Source of the DNA: Coriaria nepalensis
Taxonomy: Eukaryota > Streptophyta > Magnoliopsida > Cucurbitales > Coriariaceae
Assembly (NCBI GenBank): GCA_027186245.1
Contig: CP114497.1
Coordinates: forward strand, 1,867,501-1,931,500
Direction: 5' to 3'
Length of the DNA: 64,000 bases
Shown here: piece after piece, positions 50,920 through 61,605 of the stretch
How the letters are laid out: each line of letters starts with the position of its first letter
Position numbering within the stretch: position 1 is the stretch's first letter
Notes under the pieces: generated by a model
What the model was told of the DNA's origin: nothing
The model's database searches: none
The model's input: only the letters and a program-made list of their open reading frames with translations
Position numbers and translations under genes: made by a program

Positions 50920-51589
50920 TTTATAACTTTAGGTATGATCATAGTTCCTAAAAATACATGAATTTTGAGATACTCTATTAATCTGATAACGTAAATTTAA
51001 TTTTGTTAATGGTAATTGACTCTAAGTAAGCAAAAATATATATATATATATATAGTTATCATATTATGAGATATCCGAGTGTCGGTCCCACAGGTGGTAT
51101 CGGAAATGTTCCATAAAATCTTGTCGACCTTTTTGTCTTTTGAGAGTGGAGGCGAGGCATCATCGTTTTTCATACCTCTTTTTTTTTTGAAGGTACAATG
51201 ATTTTCTGCCGACTCCCTGTGGCCTTCAACAAGTATTACATTTATTTGACAAATATATGATTTTGGATTATAAATTTAATTAAATATGAAGAAAAAAAAA
51301 AAAAAAAAGTAAAAATTGTTCAGCAGAAAAACATTTGGGCCTAATACATACTTAATGGACCATAATTGGGCCAACACAATCTAAACTGAGGCCCATGGAT
51401 CGATATTAACGTGAACTAGTAGTCCGTTACATGAGGGCCCCACCTCGAAGGAGCGAGCTTTTCAGTTTTAGGATATGCTTTGAAATGGGCTACTTAATTT
51501 TTGTTTTTTTTTTTGGGCCCAAAAAACAGACTCTCATTCCCAATTAACTGATTCGGCCCTTTCAACAGTTCATGAATTATTAATTGCAG

Positions 51590-51688
51590 TAAAATTTTGA
51601 TAAATTAATAAATACATTTATATAATAATTTATAATTTTATTTAATAATTTATAATTTTAATAAATTTATTAATTTATCAAAATTTTA
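51590..51688. mobile_element. 99-bp perfect-arm inverted repeat (MITE or hairpin)
   Basis: The 23-base left arm (starting TAAAATTTTGATAAATTAAT) is exactly reverse-complementary to the right arm at 51666-51688 (TTTATTAATTTATCAAAATT and on). The 53-bp loop contains a direct duplication of AATAATTTATAATTTTAT. No flanking target duplication is evident. Confidence 0.6.
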
Positions 51689-52081
51689 TTATAAGTTAAT
51701 GAACGAAGCTTGAGAATATTACTTATCGCTGGGTTATCGAGTAATTAATTTAATAAAACATTCTTATTCACAAATAATATATGATTAACATATCAAATTT
51801 TATTACAACTCATAAACATAACTTTTATATATTACATCACTTAAAATAATAATTATAATTATAATATGTATTGTTACGTCACACAATGGGTGCACTTATG
51901 TTTTCCATAGCCAAGCTATTGTTGCCATAAAATCTACACAAACATCCACTCTATCATAATCGAGTGAAACAAAGAAAGTTGAAAAAAAAAAAAAAGGGAA
52001 GAAGAAAGAAAGAACAATAATACTATATATTAACCTTTACACACGTACGAATCGACAATAACTATGTATATGAGTCATTAA

Positions 52082-52083
52082 TT

Positions 52084-52142
<59 letters not shown>

Positions 52143-52366
52143 TCAGCAGCAGTGCTCAAAGCACGAACCATAAACTGCATGGCTCTAACTCTCATCTGCA
52201 ACAGGAAGATATAATCAGCTGTCTGTTTAATTAAAACCCCATCTAATCCCAAATTAGTCTCTGCCTCCTCCTCGTATTTAACATTGTTTTGAACCAGCCT
52301 CCTTAGTGTCCTCACCCTTCTCTCTAAGCCACGATCATACCGTCTAGAACTTTCTCTCCTCTTCAT
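52082..52366 (-). CDS. UPBEAT1-like atypical bHLH protein with poly-Asp tail
   Basis: Single exon, 94 residues. A short basic start (MKRRESSRR) is followed by LERRVRTLRRLVQNN and GLDGVLIKQTADYIFLLQMR then VRAMQFMVRALS, the helix-loop-helix of the small UPBEAT1/bHLH151-type family, which lacks a full DNA-contacting basic region. UPBEAT1 controls peroxidase expression and the proliferation-to-differentiation switch in roots; the family link is by sequence style, the role inferred. The C-terminus is 18 consecutive Asp residues encoded by a pure GAT array that runs to the TAA stop; this is a microsatellite inside the coding frame. The ATG at 52366 fits a TATA box 70 nt upstream. The protein is otherwise full-length for the family. 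Confidence 0.8.
52085..52138. repeat. ATC/GAT trinucleotide microsatellite within a coding region
   Basis: 18 uninterrupted ATC units (GAT on the coding strand), encoding the poly-Asp tail of the UPBEAT1-like gene. Confidence 0.95.
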
Positions 52367-54239
52367 CAAACCTTGTAAGTTTCTCTCAAATTACGACCAG
52401 TACTGCAAATAAGAAGACCAAGGGGGAAGGGGCTTTTATAACACGGTGTTGTTTAGGAACAGGGTTAGTGAACAACTTAGTAGAGGACCACTTACGTTTA
52501 ACACTTGTACAAGTGTGTCTAAACGTGGCTTGGCTTTTGATTTGGTTAACGTTTATTTGAGCACGTTCTTACAACTCGATGCACATGCAGTCACATGATT
52601 TTGTTCTCCCTCTAAACCACCACCTGTCTTGTAAACACTCTGGATTATTCCTTAATCATTTGGTTTAGTTCCGTATTAGGTATACATGATAAGGTTATTA
52701 GTTAACTAATGTAGATCTTTAAGTATATGATGTTTGGATTGGGATAAGGGTTTAGATTGTTAGGGACGAACTAAGTTATAGACCATGTTGGTAACATGTC
52801 TGATTCATAGTACGGTCATAATCCTTAATCAGAGACATCTCATGTTAAATTAGACGAATGTATCTAATTTGTCGTCAATCCAATTAAGAGATGGACCCGT
52901 TAGGGCATTACACAGTCTGGCCCAAACTTAATCTTCAGGCCCTTTTGTATCCTAAAATGGGCCTACTGAATCGCATGAGGCCCAATATAAAATTTACAAC
53001 GGTTTTATGGTTGACCAATACAATAAAAGTTAATCGGCCCACACAAAAAAATTACAGTAAAAGTTAAAAGCAGTCAACGACGACTTATGTTTCAAATCCC
53101 CAAATATCACGGGTTAGTTAAGTTAGTTAAGAATGGTAGTTTCCTTGCGGTTTCCCTTTGGTCGGTTGAGGTTGGCTACTATTGGGCCGACCAGACAAAC
53201 ATGTACCCAAATGATTAATCTTACGTAGCAATTAACATGTCTGAACATTCTCTTTCAATCGCTTTTAACTTATCTTGCTAACTAAGATTTTACTATATTA
53301 GATTTTCATTTTTTTTTTTCCTTTTCTTTTCAGGAAAAGTCGAGATAGAATTCCTACACGACCGACATTGACTGGGCCTTTTTTGTAGTTCATGGTCGGA
53401 ATCAAGTAATAAAGTAAATTTATATTCCTTAAATCTTAAAATTTAAATAAAAATTTATTTTACGAGAATTTTAATATTTTATAATATTTTTTTATTGGGT
53501 AAATAATATGAGAAGAAGGTATTATTGCATAATTTTTAATAAGTAGACTCTCACGATAACTCATTCTAAAATTTTCGGATATCATATATAAATCTTTTTA
53601 AAATTTATATTTCGTAATATGAACAACTTTCGCTTTAGATATTTATATATACAAAATAACTATTTTATAAGGTGTCTCTTATATTTATATCGACTCTCGA
53701 TAATAATACTGAATAATATGAATATTTAAATCTAAAATGAGTATCCTATAATACTAATTCAATAAGAAAAGAACTTAAAATTTAATTTATTTTTATAAAC
53801 GACCGTGGAATAAGCATACCGTATTAGTTATAAATTTTAATGATTTTATTTAATTATTTATGTTTTTATTATATTATTTTAAATTAAATAATTTATTTTT
53901 GATTAAAATATTATAACTCACGTAAAATCGACCGAAGGACTCAGAGAAAAAGAAGCCATACATATATTAAGATCATTAGTTTGGATAAGATAATAAGTTA
54001 TTTAGTTATGAAGATTATCCGTGACAGTTGCCCAACTAAAAAGAGTCTCCATTATCTATAAAAAAAATAATAAAAATTTCTATTAATTTTTATTAATATG
54101 ATTCATAATTACAAAATATTTAAATTTATCATAAAGTTTTTAACAACAATAATAATAATAATAATATATTTTTATTTATTAGCCAAGCCAGTCAAATTCT
54201 TACACGTAGATATATAACTTTTAATACATAGTTAGATCT
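52367..54239. other. Intergenic region, no supported gene
   Basis: The left end is the UPBEAT1-like promoter. Several GGCCC/GGGCC motifs sit at 52918-53040 without an adjacent recognised gene. The remainder (53400-54240) is AT-rich without clear features. Confidence 0.5.
52431..52441 (-). promoter_or_regulatory. TATA box of the UPBEAT1-like gene
   Basis: TTATAAAAGCC on the minus strand, 65-75 nt before the start codon. Confidence 0.6.
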
Positions 54240-56690
54240 TCATAAAAAATATAAAGCAAAGTTAGAAATTCCACCACCTTCTTCAGTCCAAGGAACACTC
54301 AAACTCAATTTACCATCATCAGGAGACCATTCAAAGGCCACGTCAGCATCACCATTAAGACAGCATTTCTTAGGGGACCCACTTGAGTAGGACAAGAATC
54401 TTCCTCCACCTTTCACTCTAACCACCGCCCCAGCAATCTCGCTTTCCTTATTCCTTATGAGCTCAAACTTCTGGATGGTCCCGCCACAATTGAACATGTT
54501 GGTTAACCCAATAGGCGCGAACTTGATAGCGGGGCCCACGGCTTCAACTGGAACAAAGCTGAAAAGTTCGAAGGAAGATGGTTGGATAGTGACGCGAATC
54601 GGGTCGGACCTTGTGGTGGCCCGAATTAACTGCTCCGCTTTGTTGTGGTAGACTATGTACTCTTCAGCCTTGCCCAAATGGGCTGCTTCAATGTTCTGGT
54701 CCCATTCTATATCATTAACATGAACAGTAACTGAGATAGGCTTGTAACACTCCGAGTAGCCCTTGATCCTTTGCTCCTTCGGGTCCCACCCGGCTCCTTG
54801 GCAATTTTGAAAGCTCCTATCACTCCTCCATACTATCCAACATTTCAAAAGTAAATTAAATAGTAAACATCAGTTTAGACTCACAAAATTTTCCAGTCTA
54901 TCTGATCCAAATGAAAATTCAATTTATCTAACATCCATCCAAAATAATGTACCTTGTTGACGGTCCAGATTTTGAGGACGGTCTTGTGATCAAACAAGGG
55001 GTTCCTAAAGAGGCAATCTCTAGTAGGGAGAGCAAAGTGGAGGCACTTGGGGATAGTGCCATCCGGAAAAACAAGTTTCTTCAAGAGCTCGAAATCGTGA
55101 CCTGCCAATGAATCGCTGACGTAGACAGGACCACCACAGATAGCCCTTGATCCGGCATGGAACTTGGCACAAAGATGGTCCGATTGGAACATGTCCCAAT
55201 CAGGTTGTATTATTTGTCCCATCCACATGCTGTTATAAGCACAATGGATCATATGGACCCCTTGTAACCAATATACTCCATTCGGATCCCCATTTGGATC
55301 TTGGAACCAAAAGTCATCCCCTGCAATTAAAATAGGCACAAAATTCACGTGGGACTTGAGCTAGATCGCAGTTTGAGGTCACAAAATTTAGTTTCGGTTC
55401 AGTTCATGAAACTTATTAAGGAATATCAAAATACGAAAGAGTGAGAAAAAATTTGTTTAAAAACTGCTCACCAACTCTTCCCATAGAGATTTGTTTAGTT
55501 CCAAGGAAGAAGAAATCATTGCACTGTTGCATGCTAGAGATGAGTCCCGTTCCATTGAAGTTCTCTGCAAGAGATTTTGACAGCCCCTCATAGTAAGCTT
55601 TTGCAAGCTCCACTCTTCCTCCACGCTCCTCAGACACATACTCAAGGCACTGTATAGATCAAATAATCAAAATCAAATATTTATAGCAAAAGGAAGATAG
55701 GAAGTTAAAACTTTTTTTTGGTGTGAAATGAGGGCTTACATGAATGACATCAACTTTCACACCGGTAATCCCAACCTTAGAGAGATAAGAGTGCATGGAA
55801 TCATAGAAATCCTCGGCTTGATTCGGATTTACAAGTCCGATCCCGCCTTCAATAATCTTCACAATGGCAAGATCTTCCATAGTTCCATCAAGGCCAGGAG
55901 ATAATTTGCAAGGAAGTATCTTTGAATCTAAATGAGTTGCTCTTGGCCTAACTCCACCCCATGCGCCACAAAGAGCATGCCACACATAAATATCATCTAG
56001 GCCCTTGAATTTAGTCCTCAAATCCCTAGTAAATGCCTTCAATCCATAATTATCAGCATTTTTGCAAGAACAAGTTTCACGACCTAACTTACTATTTTCT
56101 CCTTCTTCTTCTTCCTGACCAAACATCTCATTCAACTCTTGCTTTAGCTTCCCAACTTTTGCTTCAAAAGGGGTCAAGTTCTTGACCCCCAGATTGAACG
56201 GCCTTGATATACTCCTTCTCAGCATGCTCAATCTCAATTCCCTTAGAAATCAGCAACTTGGGCTTGTTTGGGTTGAAGGGAGGAGGAGTAGGACCCAAAA
56301 AGGACCCACCTTTGTACTTTCTAAACTTGTCACATTCTTCAAATCTATGAAGTCTAGCAGTCATTTGAGTCCCACCCAAAACAAGATTCTTAGCATCTTC
56401 ATTTGGGTTTTGACCATCTAAATTGATGCTCTGCCACCCATCATCAATTATAAGAAACCTAGGGTTTATCCCACCTTGAGCAAAATCATTCACTCCATGC
56501 CAAATCCCAGTAGGTTCACTGTTAAATAGAATGCATCCCAAGTGCACCAGCCAAATTTGTCAACTAAAGTTGGGACCTTTTTCTCTTCTAAAAGCCTAAA
56601 GGTGTTTAGATAAACCCTTATTGCAGAGTAAGCTTCCTTCATCAGATTATAAGGGTTTTCAGACACATGATTATGAGTGATTTCTTACTT
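54240..56690 (-). pseudogene. Stachyose synthase pseudogene (GH36 family)
   Basis: Recognisable exons on the minus strand are about 56690-55740, 55649-55472, 55320-54953 and 54832-54240. They encode FGWCTWDAFYLTV, PRFLIIDDGWQSINLDGQNP, LKAFTRDLRTKFKGLDDIYV, WHALCGAWGGVRP, KLSPGLDGTMEDLAIVKIIE, NFNGTGLISSMQQCNDFFFL, DDFWFQDPNGDPNGVYWLQG, IIQPDWDMFQSDHLCAKFHA and VKGGGRFLSYSSGSPKKC, the stachyose/raffinose synthase signature; the acidic EAKVGKLKQELNEMFGQEEE insert favours stachyose synthase. The enzyme transfers galactose from galactinol to raffinose. Defects: one base is missing after YLTV (about 56525), an extra T breaks LDPFEAKVG (about 56170), a 2-base insertion lies in the first part of the last exon (about 54805), and the N-terminal ~200 residues are absent. 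It is clearly non-functional, though long blocks are well conserved. Confidence 0.9.
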
Positions 56691-57448
56691 ACGTGTCACA
56701 ATTAAATTTTATTATATCACTCCGCATATTATACACCAACGCCAAGTGATTATGGACTGTGTATTTATAAGAATTTTTTTATGTATTTTTACTTGATGCA
56801 AAGTCAAAGCATTATCTTCATTTAGGCCGTTGGGGCAAGTCCACTGAACCCAGGCCCAAATACTGTCCTTCATTCTCGGTTGCCGAATGAAGATTATGAA
56901 TAAGAGAAAGTACAAACTCCTCTACTGTGTCCAGATAAACTTTCAAGCAGGAAGAAAAAGCGAAACAGCATACTTTGGGTAAGAGGTGAAAAAAGTTGGG
57001 ATTTAAGAAGGTTAAGAATCCTCAACCGCTTTGATTCTCACACCCTTTTTAAATTATTGAATTTCAAAACCAACTTCTTCAGTTTGAGGTTCAAACGATT
57101 CTCCAAACAGAGCTTTATCCACTATAGATGAGAATTAGAACTCCATTTGGGATACATTTGGTCCATTTTTCTGTTCTCTGACCCATACTATGTAGTTTTG
57201 GCTCATAAGCTTTACCCAAGTAGAACCTCAGATCACGCAAACCAGATATCCTTTAGTAACAATTTCATAACCTCAAAGATCATTCACAAACACAAAACAA
57301 AGATTTCGTTGAGGACATCTTGGTGGTAACTTTTACATAAATTACAACATATAAACAAACCCCACCACACAACAGTTCCAACAAAATGGTACATGTTACA
57401 AAGAAAGAAAGACGGGAAAAAAAGACAAAAAGAAGTGCTACAAGGGAA
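56691..57448. other. Gap between stachyose synthase relic and GUN1 3' end
   Basis: No gene is seen; the missing N-terminal exon of the stachyose synthase copy is not recognisable here. The right part (57300-57448) is probably GUN1 3' UTR. Confidence 0.5.
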
Positions 57449-60400
57449 TCATTTGTAATTTAGAGTGATCTGAGTATGATCAACCTTTCCACTCTGAGTA
57501 TGTGTTCTATCATCTTCAAGAACCAACAAATTTAGGGTCCTTGATTCTCTTAACCAGGAGGCCACAACTGAACCTGTCGATACTAATCTACCTAAATTAC
57601 ACTCTGCAATCCGGAACGGTGCACCAATTCCGGTCAGAAGTGCCTCTATTGCAGGTCTTAATGTCCCATCTCCAACCACTTTACTATGCTTGCCCCAACC
57701 AGTCAAAATACTGTTTTTGAATTTAGCAATATTAATCCAAACATTATGATCAGAATCATTATTATTATTTATTTCCAAGAATATTCTAACATTCTAGTTT
57801 CAACATTTGGGGTAGTTTGCCTTAGCCTTTGTAAAACCCCGTTTAGATTTACTTTAATAAAATTACAAGCTCTTAAAATAAATAAATCACAACAATTTAA
57901 AATCTTCTACTAATAACTCAGATTCAGAACTCCAGTTTAAATGAGGATGTACCTTATTAGTTTTGGCAACTGATGACCATTAAATACGGTAGAGTGAATA
58001 TTTAACAACCAAGCATGGACCATTGCACGCGCAGCCCCGGAAGACATGAGGTGCAAATCTAAGCAAGAATCGGACCATAAACTTTCCCATACGTTCCGGT
58101 TTTTCCCTTCAAGCACAACCAGTTGAGCGCCTCGTTTCTAATTACAACATTTTATTTATCAGACAGTTAAAAAGAAACCAACATCATGTGTAATAATAAA
58201 AGTGATTAAAAAAAGAGAGAAATATTAAGTTTACCTGACCAAAGTGCCATAGCATGTCAGTCAGAGCATTGTAAAAAGCCGAAGCAGTTGCAGAGTCCAT
58301 GTGTTTCACTTCATCGAACAGAGACTGGGCTTGAACCCAGACGCTTTCGCTGTAGCCCATAAGCAGCCCATGGGCCACACCATAGACCTGATTATCTAAT
58401 AACCGAAGCTCCTCCAATAACATCGAAGCTTCATCAAATGAACCACAACGGCTGCATTTCAAGAAACGGAGTACAAAATTAACTTCACTCAATATATATA
58501 TCAAGAGCAAGATAACCAAAAAAAAAAAAGGCACCTGCAAGCATTTAAAATGGCTGAAAAGGTGACAACATTAGGCTTGATTTCAAGCTCATGCATCTTA
58601 CAAAAAACATTTATAATGCTTGAGATTTCATGGTTGCCTTGTTTATCTTTCTTAGCACAAGCATCTCCCTTCTCTCCAGCAAGCTGCTGATAAATCCTCA
58701 ACACTTGATTATTATCTCGTCCCACCTCCTCACTTTCACCTGCATTACATTGGGTTCCACTAGCTTCTTCACCAACAGAATCAACTAAAGATTCACCAAT
58801 ATTAAAACGTCCAAAAGCATCGATTATAGAATTGTAGGTAACAACATTAGGCCTAATCCCTTCCTTAGTCATCTCATCAAGCAATGAAATAGCAGATTCA
58901 ACCAGCCCGTTTTTGCATAAAGCATTAATAAGTTCACTATAAAGTACTACATCAGCTTTCAACCCTGCCCCCTTGAATTCTTGAAAGACCTCCATTGCCT
59001 CTGTATATAAACTACCTTTAAAGTAGTTATCAATCAATGTAGAATAAGTTAACAAATTTGGAGAAATCCGTTTGGACTTCATTTCCGAAAATACCCTTCT
59101 AACTTCGTCAAACCTCCCCAGTTTTCCATACCCGGCAAGAAGTGCATTATAAGTAACAACATCTTTCTTCACCCCACAACTCTCCATCTCCTTACAAACA
59201 TTCAAAGCTCCTTCAAACCTACCAAGCTTAGCATAAATCGAAAGCAATGTATTGTAAGAAACCCTGTCAAGACTAATACCTAAGAACTTCATTTCATTGA
59301 ATAAATTCAAAGCATCTTCTAGTCGACCAGCTTTTGCATACCCATCAGCCATAGTACTATAAGTAACCACATTAGGCAAGATTTTCTTGGCAGGCATTTC
59401 CGCCATGATCTCATAAGCCAAATCCATTTGCCCGCCTTTGCAAATCGCATCTAAAAGTGTATTGTAAGTGAATATATCTTGATCAATCCCTCTCTCAACC
59501 ATCTCACTAAACAAATTCCTGGCAGCTTCCCATAACCCGCCTCTACTACATACAGCAAGTAGAGAGTTAAACGAAATTCGATCCGGGTTTACCCCATTAT
59601 TCAACATCTCATTAAAAATTTCCACCACCCTTTTGAACTCAATCCCTCCTTTTCCACAAGCATCAATCACAGCATTGTAAGTGACCAAATTCGGCTTAAT
59701 GCCTGAATCTTTCATTGATTCAAATACCTTTATAGCTTCATCGAAACAACCAGATCTTCCATAAGCACTAATCAAAGCCGAATAAGCATAAACCGTGTTT
59801 CCATACCCTTCATGCAAAGCTGTTTCGAAAACACCCTTTGCAAGTTCAACTTTTCCTAATCTACCTAGAGTGCTTATCATAGAGCTAGCTAATTTTCCTT
59901 GCTCGTTTTTTCTTCTCTCTCTACTTATGGCAAACTCAAAAAAGTGAATAGCTTTCGAGCATTCACCTCTATTTCCAAGTTCACGAAGGAGGAAAGTATA
60001 ATCTTCAGAGCCGGAAAGTTTGGGGCCGAAATTAAGGAGTAGAGATTGGATGGAGAGATTGTCCTTACCGGAATGAAGGGCAACGTGGAGAGCTTCCTCG
60101 GCAAAGGCGGAGTGGCGGGAAGGGAAATAGGAGGATTTGGGGCGGCCCATGTGGAGTTTGGAGACAAAGCGGGTGGAGCGGCGGCCAGAGAAGTTGGTGG
60201 CGAGGTCAGATTGGGAGGCGGGCAGGGAGCAGAGGGAGGGGAAGTGGTCATGGGCGGACGGTTTTGAGGAGGCAGTGGAGGGATTGTGAGAGGTAGAGGT
60301 GGAGGGAGAGGGAGGGGGTTTGGAGAGAGAGACTTTGCGTGTGGTGGCGGTCCAGGTAGTGGTCGGCCGGTGTTGGTTGTGGCGGCCTTTGAGGTTGTTT

Positions 60401-60471
60401 TGTTGTGGGTATGGGTGGTTTTGGTAGGGTTTTGAGGTTGTGATTGAACAGTGGGGTGGGGTGGAAGCCAT
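57449..60471 (-). CDS. GUN1: GUN1, chloroplast PPR-SMR protein
   Basis: Four exons (60471-58535, 58451-58235, 58137-57953, 57710-57449, minus strand) give 866 residues. The MASTPPH start, the Pro/Ser/Thr-rich transit peptide and [17 protein letters not shown] are as in Arabidopsis GUN1. About a dozen P-class pentatricopeptide repeats follow (for example [50 protein letters not shown]), then [20 protein letters not shown] and the SMR domain ([40 protein letters not shown]). GUN1 integrates plastid retrograde signals that repress photosynthesis nuclear genes. The three introns fall at phase 2, 0 and 2 and every join restores the family sequence (NACSRCGSF, FGQKRGAQL, LPKLISILTGWG). The region between PPRs and SMR carries a variable acidic insert. 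Confidence 0.96.
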
Positions 60472-61605
60472 GGAAGAGAGAGGGAGAGAGGGGGAGAGGA
60501 GGGAGATTAAGAGTTAAGAACGCATGGAGGGATTAGGGAGGGTTTAAGGTGAGAAGGAGGAGGTCATTGTTGACATAAGGCTGGATTTCTGAGAATGTGA
60601 AGGATTACGGATAAGGGAGAGATCAACTCAGGGAGAGATCAACTCAGCTAATCTGGGGGCTGAGGGGGCCTGTGGGTTGGATTTCCGACATTGGAATATC
60701 CGCCCTACCTGCTTTATTTTTTTATTCAATTATTTATATATTTATTTTATTTTGTTTACTTATTTAAGCTTAGTTTTCGAGGGGAAAATTGTTGGATCTG
60801 ATATATTTTAGGTTGAAAATGAAATTATGAAAAACATTTGCAATTGGGCAAACACTCCCAACTTCGAGGGGGAAAAATGGCTTCTCTCGTACGCTTGAAG
60901 AAGACAGAGAGAGAGAGGAAAACAAAAACAAACAAACAAACAAACAAAAAATAAAAGAAAACCCCGCCAACTTAACTTATTTACCATTTTTGCCATCCAT
61001 CGCCATGAATGCGTATAGGTGTAAAGATCACAGCCATGAACGTCTTCTTACAGACAGCGGTCTTTGTTATTTCCTTGAGGATTTTTCTCTAATCAACTTC
61101 ACATAAATACTTTACGTGAGGGGCACGGGAATTATTTTGCAATGAAGGCAACAGTTAGCAGGGAGAATAAAATACCATGTAGTATATATATATATATAAG
61201 CTACGTATGCATCAAGGGATCTAAAAAATCTAACAAAAAATTTCAGTTTACAAACGCTGATTTGCCCAACTGCAGTTCAAATTAAAGTTTTTAAATTTGT
61301 AATCACTAATCTGGATAAATTAAATATTAGAAACCCAAAAATTGGCTCTATCCGGAACAGAAAAAGGGGGTTCATTTTTAGTATGTCTTTTTCCTTAAGA
61401 GTGGTTTTTGCGGTTTCCTTTTGGCAGTGGTGGCGAATCCGGTTGTGGGTATTCCTACCATGTCTCCGTAAAAATCTTGCAATCTTCATACGGTAGAAAG
61501 TGAGTCAAAAAAGAAGTTGTAATGGTGTATGACAGAAGGGATAATTTTTTCACAAGGAGACAAACACGAAAAAATTGAATTTCATTGTCTTTGAAGGGTA
61601 TTTAC
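60472..61605. other. Upstream region of GUN1 and gap to the NOMO relic
   Basis: A GA-rich tract (60474-60500) is in the GUN1 leader. A 17-bp tandem duplication (GGGAGAGATCAACTCA) lies at 60618-60648. A TA run is at 61182-61197. The exons that should follow NOMO exon at 61606 are not present. Confidence 0.5.

Larger units (their letters stand above)
46543..52081. other. Long AT-rich intergenic region with microsatellites
   Basis: No gene is supported in 5.5 kb. Contents are a GA tract (46549-46585), TA runs (about 47243-47261, 48953-48976, 49357-49401), a 28-base A run (47692-47719), a TAGC tetranucleotide run (about 48294-48308), a GA tract (about 49660-49682), a GAAGAAGATGAAGCAA-type repeat (50168-50260), AAT arrays (about 50600-50653 and 50889-50918), a cluster of GGGCC/GGCCC motifs (51337-51560) including the 18-bp palindrome TTTTTTGGGCCCAAAAAA (51509-51526), and a perfect inverted repeat (51590-51688). 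Confidence 0.6.

Noticed and set aside
60046..60267. Gly-rich plus-strand frame opposite the GUN1 transit peptide
   Set aside because: Antisense of the Pro/Ser-rich GUN1 N-terminus.
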